A stretch of DNA of 8,096 nucleotides, taken from Tannerella sp. (GTDB taxonomy: Bacteria; Bacteroidota; Bacteroidia; Bacteroidales; Tannerellaceae). The position numbers and the translations under genes are program-made. The notes under the pieces were generated by a model. That model searched no databases. It worked only from the letters and a program-made list of their open reading frames with translations, and was not told where the DNA came from. Positions 1 to 5,128 of this stretch are shown here, one piece after another. Where the stretch lies: contig JAITMT010000034.1 of assembly GCA_031277235.1 (NCBI GenBank), positions 1-8,096 of the forward strand, in the 5' to 3' direction. Positions within the stretch are counted from its first letter, which is position 1; every line of letters starts with the position of its first letter.

Positions 1-120
1 TTTCAAAAATACGTTCAAAAATTATCACGCAATGAAACCTCATTTTTACCTGATTCCAAAAACAAAACAACCTCAGTAGATGTGACATCACCGCCACCAT
101 CAACCTCATTACCTCATTAA
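1..120 (+). CDS. Possible C-terminal tail of a protein entering from the left edge (partial, doubtful)
   Basis: Frame 1 is open from the first base to a TAA at 118-120, giving 39 residues with no start inside the window. The tail is polar and rich in Thr, Ser and Pro, ending in SPPPSTSLPH, which would suit a disordered C-terminus. No domain can be recognised. Against it, the other two forward frames stop at about 79 and 33, so 39 open codons is not remarkable, and most of the stretch lies inside the left half of the palindrome at 35-213. The Thr-Ser pairs in the reading come from the repeated ACCTCA motif. It may equally be non-coding; the sequence to the left of the window would decide. Confidence 0.2.
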   Translation, partial: FQKYVQKLSRNETSFLPDSKNKTTSVDVTSPPPSTSLPH

Positions 121-213
121 TCGCATGATAATGAGGTAATGAGGTTACTGTCTCCGTCCGTTATTTTTCTACTGAGGTTGTTTTGTAGAAAAAATGAGGT
201 GAAAATGAGGTTT
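35..213. repeat. Large symmetric palindrome with three nested arm pairs and mirrored 33-bp-spaced motifs
   Basis: Three pairs of inverted arms nest around a 9-nt centre (120-128). The outer pair is 35-51 with 197-213 (16 of 17 match), the middle pair 62-80 with 168-186 (19 of 19), and the inner pair 102-119 with 129-146 (18 of 18, arm AACCTCATTACCTCATTA). The segments between arms are unpaired but exactly equal in length on both sides (10 and 10, 21 and 21). AACCTCA starts at 36, 69 and 102, and its complement TGAGGTT starts at 140, 173 and 206, so both series step by exactly 33 bp. Extra half-motifs lie at 111-116, 132-137 and 195-200. It could be a cruciform or RNA hairpin, a set of protein-binding sites, or a mobile-element end; the sequence does not say which. 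Confidence 0.85.
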
Positions 214-220
214 TTCCGCA

Positions 221-277
221 CGGCGCGGATTTGCAATCCGTGCCATGAACGCACCGGTTACAAACCGGCGCGAGCGG
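221..277. repeat. 57-bp double-hairpin module, copy 1
   Basis: This GC-rich module contains two short hairpins: GGATT-TGC-AATCC at 227-239, flanked by GCAC/GTGC, and CCGGTT-ACA-AACCGG at 253-267, followed by CGCGAGCGG. A second copy lies at 1388-1444 with 54 of 57 bases identical and no gaps. The two differences inside the first hairpin do not keep it fully paired, whereas the second hairpin is unchanged. It behaves like a dispersed REP-type intergenic element. No transposase is seen nearby. Its copy number in the genome cannot be known from here. Confidence 0.75.
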
Positions 278-300
278 AGCCTACGCCGAGCAAGGTGAGA

Positions 301-329
301 ACGGGAGAACGGATAAACGGGAGAACGGA
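301..329. repeat. Two direct copies of ACGGGAGAACGGA, 16-bp period
   Basis: ACGGGAGAACGGA occurs at 301-313 and again at 317-329, separated by TAA. The 20 bases at 301-320 match 18 of 20 with 4479-4498 in the ruvX-def spacer, so this is a repeat dispersed within the window and not only local. No function is apparent. Confidence 0.6.
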
Positions 330-340
330 CTTTGGCTTTT

Positions 341-373
341 CATTGTCAATTGTCAATTATCCATTGTCAATTA
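341..373. repeat. Short direct repeats of TTGTCAATT
   Basis: TTGTCAATT appears three times in 33 bp (starting at 343, 350 and 364), the first two overlapping and the third offset by ATCCA. It is AT-rich, simple intergenic filler between the repeat module and the hairpin at 413. No gene or RNA is seen here. Confidence 0.5.
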
Positions 374-412
374 AAGAATCCTCCCCCCAAAAAAATCTAT
401 ACAAAATGAAAA

Positions 413-444
413 AGTTGGTAAGGATTTAGAAATCCTTACCAACT
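413..444. terminator. 15-bp perfect-stem hairpin upstream of the HU-like gene (terminator or operator)
   Basis: AGTTGGTAAGGATTT at 413-427 is perfectly complementary to 430-444, with a 2-base centre. It is followed on the plus strand by CTTTATATATT, and preceded by an A-rich run that is T-rich on the minus strand, so it could end transcription in either direction. It also covers the place where the -33 element of the next promoter (-7 at 461-468) would lie, which allows an operator role instead. The structure is certain; the function is not. Confidence 0.5.
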
Positions 445-460
445 CTTTATATATTACCCG

Positions 461-468
461 TACATTTG
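461..468 (+). promoter_or_regulatory. Bacteroidota -7 box TACATTTG for the HU-like gene
   Basis: TACATTTG matches the TAnnTTTG consensus exactly and lies 51 nt before the ATG at 520, predicting a 5' leader of about 45-50 nt. No TTTG is seen 19-21 bp upstream; that space holds the right arm of the 413-444 hairpin. The promoter may be weak or depend on an activator. Confidence 0.55.
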
Positions 469-519
469 TATCCGAAAATTCCATGAACCGATTATTCAGT
501 TATTATATTTAAATAAGTT

Positions 520-1251
520 ATGAGCACATTACACAAAATCAAGTGTTATCTCTACGATAACGTATTGACGGAAAACCCGGACGATTACATTGCGAGGGTT
601 GCATCGGAGCGTTCGTTGAGCGTGGACGATGTATGCGCGTCGGCAGTAACGCGCGGCGGAGCGGACGTTTCGGCTGCCGCCATGGAACACGCCGTAAACC
701 TCTTTTTCAAGGAGATGGCGTATAACCTGTGCGACGGATTTTCGATTAACGCCGGATGGTTCACCGCCGCGGCGCATGTCAGAGGTTCGTTTGCAAGTCC
801 CGGAGAGCAGTTCGACCGCGCGAAACACACCCTGTCGTTCGACTTCGTGCAGGGAGCGATGCTGCGCAGGGAACTGGACGCCGTCACGGTAGAGATTCTC
901 GGCGTGGCAGACGCCGCCCTCAGCATCGCGCAGGTGACGGACATGAAGACCGGCAGCGTCAACGACCTGCTCACGTCCGCCCACAACCTCAGAATCGCAG
1001 GCAGCAAACTCAAAATTGCAGGCGACAATCCAGACAACGGCGTGTATTTCGTCAATGCCGCAGGGCGCATCAAGGTTGATCCCACGGATATTGTGATCAA
1101 CAATCCGTCCGAACTCATGATCCTGATACCCGCACTCCCGCCAGGTGCTCTGTACAGGGTGGAAGTGACCACGCAGTTTGGCGGCAACTCCAAACAGTTG
1201 CTCAAGGAACCGCGAACGGCGGTTTTTGACAGGGATTTAACCCCGGCTTGA
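520..1251 (+). CDS. HU-like DNA-binding protein with C-terminal DUF4469 (Ig-fold) domain
   Basis: This 243-residue protein matches, by pattern, the Bacteroidota family with an N-terminal HU/IHF-like DNA-binding domain (about residues 1-130) and a C-terminal Ig-fold DUF4469 domain (about 135-236). Supporting features are the start MSTLHKIKCYLYDNVLTENP, the segment VNLFFKEMAYNLCDGFSINA typical of the HU-like part, and the run LRIAGSKLKIAGDNPDNGVYF typical of DUF4469. There is no signal peptide, so it is probably cytoplasmic and nucleoid-associated. The start at 520 is well supported: an in-frame TAA lies at 514-516 just before it, and a -7 box lies 51 nt upstream. It stands alone between two repeat islands, and its coding sequence is more GC-rich than its AT-rich leader. 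The family's exact role is unknown; such genes are often found in accessory regions, so transfer is possible but not shown. Confidence 0.85.
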   Translation: MSTLHKIKCYLYDNVLTENPDDYIARVASERSLSVDDVCASAVTRGGADVSAAAMEHAVNLFFKEMAYNLCDGFSINAGWFTAAAHVRGSFASPGEQFDRAKHTLSFDFVQGAMLRRELDAVTVEILGVADAALSIAQVTDMKTGSVNDLLTSAHNLRIAGSKLKIAGDNPDNGVYFVNAAGRIKVDPTDIVINNPSELMILIPALPPGALYRVEVTTQFGGNSKQLLKEPRTAVFDRDLTPA

Positions 1252-1260
1252 CCGCAGAGG

Positions 1261-1336
1261 CGTATAAGTGCATATACGATGAACGTATAAGTGGTTATAC
1301 GGTGAACGTATAAACGCTTATACGACCGCCGTATAA
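1261..1336. repeat. 23-bp tandem repeat, 3.3 units, each unit a small palindrome
   Basis: Units start at 1261, 1284 and 1307, with a partial fourth at 1330. Each begins CGTATAA and folds on itself: unit 2 is CGTATAA-GTGG-TTATACG, unit 3 is CGTATAA-ACGC-TTATACG, and unit 1 has a 6-bp stem. The stem is kept while the 4-base loops and the 5-base spacers (ATGAA, GTGAA, ACCGC) vary. It begins 9 bp after the stop of the HU-like gene. AACGTATAAACG (1305-1316) recurs exactly at 4470-4481. It could be an iteron-like binding-site array or a simple expanded repeat. Confidence 0.8.
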
Positions 1337-1349
1337 AGCAAGAGAGGGA

Positions 1350-1374
1350 ACAGAATTAACAGAATTTGAAGAAT
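1350..1374. repeat. Short direct repeat of ACAGAATT
   Basis: ACAGAATT occurs at 1350-1357 and 1359-1366 (9-bp period), followed by the related TGAAGAAT. This is minor simple repeat material within the gene-free stretch 1252-1788. Confidence 0.45.
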
Positions 1375-1387
1375 CCCGGTAACCCGC

Positions 1388-1444
1388 CGGCGCGGATTGG
1401 CAAGCCGTGACATGAACGCACCGGTTACAAACCGGCGCGAGCGG
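1388..1444. repeat. 57-bp double-hairpin module, copy 2
   Basis: This is a gap-free second copy of the module at 221-277, in the same orientation, differing at three positions. The CCGGTT-ACA-AACCGG hairpin (1420-1434) is unchanged, but the first hairpin is weakened to GGATTGGCAAGCC. The two copies flank the HU-like gene as direct repeats about 1.17 kb apart. Confidence 0.75.
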
Positions 1445-1452
1445 GATTTCAA

Positions 1453-1485
1453 AACTCTAACAGGGTTCCGAACCCTGTTAGAGTT
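1453..1485. terminator. 15-bp perfect-stem hairpin with CCG loop
   Basis: AACTCTAACAGGGTT (1453-1467) pairs perfectly with 1471-1485 across the loop CCG. It lies in the gap between two convergent transcription units: the HU-like gene ends at 1251 and the TPR gene at 1789. There is no T-tract on the plus side, and on the minus side only TTTTG follows. It could be a weak terminator for the minus-strand operon or a dispersed hairpin repeat. Confidence 0.4.
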
Positions 1486-1614
1486 GTCAAACCTGAGGGC
1501 ATTTCAAATGTTGGCATTAATCTCTGCGGGAATTCTCTCAATCGCAAAGGATGGGCAATCATGAAGGTATGCTCCTAAGGGATTCGGACAAAATTTCTCG
1601 TTAGGGAATATAGA

Positions 1615-1727
1615 TTGGTAGAAAATCAGCCACCCGCAAGACGCATGCCGTCAGGTATGCGACCTTAACGCGCAGAGGTTGCATACCTGACGGCATGCTT
1701 TTACGGAGCCAACATCCTTTCTACCAA
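1615..1727. repeat. Composite inverted-repeat element with nested arms
   Basis: The outer arms TTGGTAGAAA (1615-1624) and TTTCTACCAA (1718-1727) are exact complements. Inside them GCATGCCGTCAGGTATGC (1643-1660) pairs perfectly with 1681-1698, and after one mismatch ACCT (1662-1665) pairs with AGGT (1676-1679), leaving a 10-base loop. TTTTACGG follows the inner hairpin on the plus strand. No open frame of note lies inside, so it resembles a MITE-like or REP-like intergenic element. From memory, unverified, TTGGTAGAAA-bearing repeats of this kind are scattered in Bacteroidota genomes. Confidence 0.75.
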
Positions 1728-1732
1728 ACTTC

Positions 1733-1776
1733 CATCCCTGACGGGATGCCCGGTGACGGAACGTCCTGAAGGGACG
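1733..1776. repeat. Two small hairpins ending next to the TPR gene stop
   Basis: CATCCC-TGAC-GGGATG (1733-1748) and CGTCC-TGAAG-GGACG (1762-1776) follow the composite element and reach to within 13 bp of the TPR gene's stop codon (1789-1791). They seem to belong to the same repeat island. The rest of the gene-free stretch 1252-1788 (notably 1486-1614) shows no coding signal or RNA gene that I can recognise. Confidence 0.5.
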
Positions 1777-1788
1777 AGCCTTCAAGCC

Positions 1789-3894
1789 TTAATTCTCCGC
1801 CGTCATACGTTTGATAATGCTGTAGGCGTTGATGATGCCGAGTTCGCCGGCTTTGCTGAGGTCGGTGATGCCGCGTTGGGCGTCGCCTTGCGAGAGGCGG
1901 GTCAGACCGCGGTTGAAATAGGCTTCGGCGAATTGCGGATTGCGCTTGATTGCCTCGTTGTAGTCGAGGATGGCAGCCTTGAAATCACGCTGTAAACAAC
2001 GCAGGTTTCCACGGTTGAAATAGGCAAAAGTGAAGGCAGGATCTTGCTGAATAACAGTGTTGTAGTCGCGCATGATCATTTCGTAGTTGAACTGATTGCT
2101 CTCGAATTGGGAGGGGAGGGTATTGGTCGTTTGCGTAACGGCGCCGTTGTTGTTAAGTTGCATGCTCATCACCTCCGACAGCGCGTCCCGCGAAGTGTTG
2201 GACAGTTCAAAATCAATCTGTTTGTAGCGGACGGCGGCGCGATTGAAATAGGCGAGCGTATAGTTGGGATTGAGGGCTATCGCCTTGTCGAAGTTCTGAA
2301 TGGCTTCGTTGAAGTCCTGCACCAGCATGAAATCCATTCCGCGACCGAAATAGAAATCCGCTTTCGTGGAATCTTCGTTGATTTTTGCAGAATATTCGTT
2401 GATGGACGCGAAATGCCGGTTAATCTGGTCTTCATTGAGCGAGGCTTCGCGATTGGTGAGAATCAACTGCCAGCCCAGCGCCTTTCTATCGTTGAACAGT
2501 TCGATCATCTTGTTGTAATGCACCGGATTGCCGATTTCGCCGATACTTTCGTAATAGGTGATGATAAATTGCGGCTCCAGGTCTATGCGGATTTTCTTGT
2601 CCTGCACGCGACCGCGTATTTCGCTCTGATATTTGCTTTTCTGTTCGGTATCCTTGTCATACACAACGAGTTGATTGAATTTGTTGATGTTTTTATCGGA
2701 TTCCTCGCGCGTTTCCTTGCTTTTTTTCTCGTCGTCGTCCGGGGCGGTATCGTCGGTTTTAGCGGCGGTTTGGGATTGGGTTTGACTGCGGCTTCTGTTT
2801 TGCCCGTGCGTGCGTTCCAGTTCCACGGCGTACCAGTAATCCTTGTCCGCGCCTGAAATATCGCCGGTATTCCGTTTCGCGTCGGCGCGACCGTAATAAC
2901 CGGGCAGGAAGTTCGGATACTGGTTCAAAATCACGTCCAAATCCTTGATGGCGGCTTGGTAGTCGCCCGTTTCGCTCAGCAGTAGCGCACGGTTGTAATA
3001 CGCCATGTAATTGTCGGGTTCGAGGCGGATAACCATGTCAAAATCTTCAATGGCGCGGTTGTTGTCGCCCACCTGAAAGCGCAGCAGACCTCGATTGAAA
3101 CGTGCAATCAAATTGCTGTTATTCAGTTCGATAACGCGGTCGTAGTCCGCCATGGCGCCGCGCAGGTCGTTTTTATTATATCTGACCAAGCCCCTGTTGA
3201 TGTAAAATCCTTCTTCGCGCGGATTGAGGTGAATGGCTTCGTCCAGGTCAGCCAGCGCCTTGTCGAGCGAATCCTTTTGGTAGTAGAGCAACGCCCTGTT
3301 GCCGTAGGAAGGCGCGTAATAGGGATCTAACTCGATGGCTTTGTGGTAGTCAACGAGCGCGGAAACCGTGTCGCCCGTTTCGGCATACAGCGAGCCGCGC
3401 GCCAGATAGCCGTTGGATTCCTTCGGATAGGAAGTGATGAGTTCGTTAAAAATCTCCTTTGCCTTTTCGAAATCCTTTTTCTGAATATAGGCAATCGCCA
3501 TGTTGGTCGTCATGGAGCGGTCTTTGGGGCGAAATTCCAGTCCCTTTTTGTAGTCTTCGACGGCTTTGTCGTAGTTGCCAAGACTTTGCCGCGCAATGCC
3601 GCGTGCATAAAACGCCTGTACGAGGAACGGATTTTGCTCCAGCGCCAGCGTGCAATCTTCTTCCGCGCCGCTGTAATCGTCGAGGCTCAGTTTTGCCACG
3701 GCGCGATAGAAATACGGTTGCGCCAGCCAGGGTTTTGCCTTGATGACCTGGTTAAAATATTGAATGGCAAGGATATAGTCTTCAAAATACAGGGCATTCC
3801 GACCGATGGCAATGACTCTGTCGGTATTGATTTGCGCCACAGCCGAGCCGGCGACGCACAGATTCAGAAGCAGGAAGACTATAAATTTTTTCAT
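1789..3894 (-). CDS. Exported tetratricopeptide-repeat protein, last gene of the ruvX-def cluster
   Basis: This is a 701-residue protein with a clear signal peptide (MKKFIVFLLLNLCVAGSAVAQ, cleavage near residue 20 or 21), so it acts in the periplasm or envelope. About ten 34-residue TPR units fill residues 22-360, recognised by repeated patterns such as AYYNRALLLSETGDYQAAIKD and spaced N-P pairs. A charged, low-complexity linker follows (about 365-400), then a region with no repeat I recognise (about 401-505), and four or five further TPRs (about 512-688) interrupted by a Gln/Asn-rich insert near 575-605. TPRs bind protein partners; the partner here is unknown. The start is one base after the def stop, so the two genes are almost certainly co-transcribed and perhaps translationally coupled. 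From memory, related Bacteroidales clusters continue into thrS and infC; here a repeat island follows the stop instead. Confidence 0.9.
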   Translation of the reverse strand: MKKFIVFLLLNLCVAGSAVAQINTDRVIAIGRNALYFEDYILAIQYFNQVIKAKPWLAQPYFYRAVAKLSLDDYSGAEEDCTLALEQNPFLVQAFYARGIARQSLGNYDKAVEDYKKGLEFRPKDRSMTTNMAIAYIQKKDFEKAKEIFNELITSYPKESNGYLARGSLYAETGDTVSALVDYHKAIELDPYYAPSYGNRALLYYQKDSLDKALADLDEAIHLNPREEGFYINRGLVRYNKNDLRGAMADYDRVIELNNSNLIARFNRGLLRFQVGDNNRAIEDFDMVIRLEPDNYMAYYNRALLLSETGDYQAAIKDLDVILNQYPNFLPGYYGRADAKRNTGDISGADKDYWYAVELERTHGQNRSRSQTQSQTAAKTDDTAPDDDEKKSKETREESDKNINKFNQLVVYDKDTEQKSKYQSEIRGRVQDKKIRIDLEPQFIITYYESIGEIGNPVHYNKMIELFNDRKALGWQLILTNREASLNEDQINRHFASINEYSAKINEDSTKADFYFGRGMDFMLVQDFNEAIQNFDKAIALNPNYTLAYFNRAAVRYKQIDFELSNTSRDALSEVMSMQLNNNGAVTQTTNTLPSQFESNQFNYEMIMRDYNTVIQQDPAFTFAYFNRGNLRCLQRDFKAAILDYNEAIKRNPQFAEAYFNRGLTRLSQGDAQRGITDLSKAGELGIINAYSIIKRMTAEN

Positions 3895-3895
3895 T

Positions 3896-4450
3896 TTATC
3901 TGACCGGTTTTATTTTGTATTTGGCTTCGGCTTTTCCCCTGATGACGCTGTTGAGTTTTCCCTTGTTCAACTGCCTTCTGATGGGTGAAATCGTATCTAT
4001 AAATACATGACCTTCAAGATGTTCCAGTTCATGCAACGCAATTCTTGCGGCGAAACCGTCGAGCGCTTCGATGTGTTCCCTGAAATCGCCGTCGTAGTAT
4101 TTTATGGTAATTTGCTTCGTCCGTATCACTTTTTCGTGGATGCCGGGAAAACTGAGACAGCCCTCTTCCAGCGATACTTTTTCCTTGCTTTCTTCCAGCA
4201 GTTCGGGATTAATCATCACTCTGATAAACCCTTCGCATTCGGGATAGTTCTTTTTAATCGAATCGCCGTTGATCACCAGCATCCGGATGGAATGTCCGAC
4301 CTGCGGTGCTGCAAGTCCCACGCCATCAGCCTTTTCCATCGTTTCAAACATGTCTTCAATCAACTGTTTGAGGTTGGGATAGTCTGCGGGAACGGGTTCC
4401 GTTACTTTTCTCAAAATGGGTTGTCCGTATGTATAAATCGGTAAAATCAT
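3896..4450 (-). CDS. def: Peptide deformylase
   Basis: This metalloenzyme removes the formyl group from the N-terminal methionine of new proteins in the cytoplasm. The 184-residue protein is of normal length for the family and carries all three signature motifs: motif 1 GVGLAAPQVG (residues 43-52), motif 2 EEGCLSFPG (95-103) and motif 3 HELEH (140-144). Metal ligands are expected to be Cys98, His140 and His144, with Glu141 as the catalytic base and Gln50 in the active site; none is missing. The start ATG at 4450 gives the family-typical beginning MILPIYTYGQPILRK. It lies 63 nt downstream of ruvX and one base upstream of the TPR gene, all on the minus strand, which suggests one operon. The leader is A/T-rich with no classical Shine-Dalgarno, as is usual in Bacteroidota. 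Confidence 0.97.
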   Translation of the reverse strand: MILPIYTYGQPILRKVTEPVPADYPNLKQLIEDMFETMEKADGVGLAAPQVGHSIRMLVINGDSIKKNYPECEGFIRVMINPELLEESKEKVSLEEGCLSFPGIHEKVIRTKQITIKYYDGDFREHIEALDGFAARIALHELEHLEGHVFIDTISPIRRQLNKGKLNSVIRGKAEAKYKIKPVR

Positions 4451-4469
4451 TCTAAATTATTTTTGTGTA

Positions 4470-4498
4470 AACGTATAAACGGGAGAATGGGTAAACGG
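4470..4498. repeat. Dispersed repeat in the ruvX-def spacer
   Basis: AACGTATAAACG (4470-4481) is identical to 1305-1316 in the 23-bp tandem array, and the overlapping 4479-4498 matches 301-320 at 18 of 20 bases. The spacer between two housekeeping genes therefore carries the same repeat material as the two accessory islands, joining their two motifs in one place. Confidence 0.55.
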
Positions 4499-4513
4499 TT
4501 ATATCTCAATATA

Positions 4514-4954
4514 TTATCCATTTAGACTTTTCTCCTTTCCTGTTTTCTTACTCTCTAAAAAACTTTGCAGAATCAATACCGCACTGATTTCGTCCACCAG
4601 CGCTTTGTCCTGTCTTTTTTTCCGCTTCAAACCGCCGTCAATCATCGCCTGATGCGCCATGACGGAGGTGAATCGCTCGTCGCAAAACTCGATGGGCAAA
4701 CCGGGCAGAATTTTCCGCATCCGGTTCACAAACGCCTCGATATTTCGCATGTTGTCGGACGGCTCGCCGTTCATTTTTCTGGGCAAGCCTACGACCATCA
4801 TATCTACCGTTTCCTTCGCCGCATAATCAACAATAAATTGCGGCGCTTCGCTGCTATGGACGGTTGTGAGTCCGTTTGCAATCATTCGCATCGGATCTGT
4901 AACGGCTATTCCCGTGCGTTTTTGACCATAATCTATCGCTATAATTCTTCCCAT
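4514..4954 (-). CDS. ruvX: RuvX/YqgF family RNase H-fold nuclease (pre-16S rRNA processing, putative Holliday junction resolvase)
   Basis: The 146-residue product fits the family, which is usually about 140 residues. It begins MGRIIAIDYGQKRTGIAVTD, the hallmark first strand with the catalytic Asp at residue 7, followed by VVGLPRKMNGEPS, the DERFTS motif with its acidic residue, and DEISAVLILQSFLE near the C-terminus with the last catalytic Asp. The fold is that of RNase H; family members process the 5' end of 16S rRNA, and a resolvase activity has also been proposed. A longer reading from 5074 exists but its 40 extra residues look unlike the family, and a -7 promoter box lies inside that extension, so 4954 is preferred. 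It heads the cluster with def and the TPR gene. Confidence 0.95.
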   Translation of the reverse strand: MGRIIAIDYGQKRTGIAVTDPMRMIANGLTTVHSSEAPQFIVDYAAKETVDMMVVGLPRKMNGEPSDNMRNIEAFVNRMRKILPGLPIEFCDERFTSVMAHQAMIDGGLKRKKRQDKALVDEISAVLILQSFLESKKTGKEKSLNG

Positions 4955-4961
4955 CGGGGTG

Positions 4962-4969
4962 CAAAAATA
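4962..4969 (-). promoter_or_regulatory. -7 box TATTTTTG immediately before ruvX
   Basis: Read on the minus strand, TATTTTTG matches TAnnTTTG and ends only 7 nt before the ruvX ATG, predicting a leader of a few bases. No good TTTG lies 19-21 bp further up. A loose dyad covers the expected region: TTGG-AATG-CCAA at 4992-5003, flanked by TGAGAAAT and ATTTTCA. Confidence 0.45.
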
Positions 4970-5013
4970 CAACAAATTTTTGAGAAATGGCTTGGAATGC
5001 CAAATTTTCATAA

Positions 5014-5042
5014 CCGCAGGCGAACGGAAGCGTTGCCTGCGG
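5014..5042 (-). terminator. Strong GC-rich hairpin after the regulator gene, probable terminator
   Basis: Bases 5014-5026 pair with 5031-5042 (CGTTGCCTGCGG) across a 4-base loop, 12 pairs with one bulged base. On the minus strand it lies about 87 nt past the stop of the regulator at 5129 and is followed by TTATGAAAATTT, a modest T-rich tail. It would separate the regulator transcript from ruvX, whose -7 box lies just beyond. Confidence 0.5.
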
Positions 5043-5099
5043 ACACAAACACAGGCAAAAGTAAACACTCTCAACTTCCCATTATCAATAAAACAACTG

Positions 5100-5127
5100 C
5101 ACTCTACACTCTAACAACTACACTCTA
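5100..5127. repeat. CACTCTA direct repeats next to the regulator stop
   Basis: CACTCTA occurs at 5100-5106, 5107-5113 and 5121-5127, ending one base before the regulator's TAG stop (5129-5131 on the minus strand). It is simple-sequence material with no evident function. Confidence 0.55.
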
Positions 5128-5128
5128 T

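Noticed and set aside
35..213. CRISPR array as explanation for the 33-bp periodicity
   Set aside because: Only about seven bases are conserved per step, the two halves are inverted, and no cas genes are present. CRISPR repeats would be longer and all in one direction.
221..277. tRNA-like or structured RNA gene
   Set aside because: The hairpins do not form a cloverleaf, and no acceptor stem or anticodon arm of the right lengths can be drawn. A dispersed repeat explains it better.
139..429. 96-codon forward reading frame in the left repeat region
   Set aside because: It runs through the palindrome, the 57-bp module and the hairpin at 413, so its sequence is made of repeats. It has no recognisable domain or convincing promoter.
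529..1205. Long antisense frames over the HU-like gene
   Set aside because: They are complementary-strand shadows of a GC-rich gene whose sense product matches a known family.
1753..3903. Several plus-strand frames opposite the TPR gene, the longest at 2044-2856
   Set aside because: The minus-strand TPR frame is continuous, with a signal peptide and more than ten repeats. The opposite frames are hydrophobic shadows of the repeated codons.
4955..5074. Forty-residue N-terminal extension of ruvX
   Set aside because: It crosses a strong hairpin and a -7 promoter box, and the family begins at the MGRIIAIDYG start at 4954.
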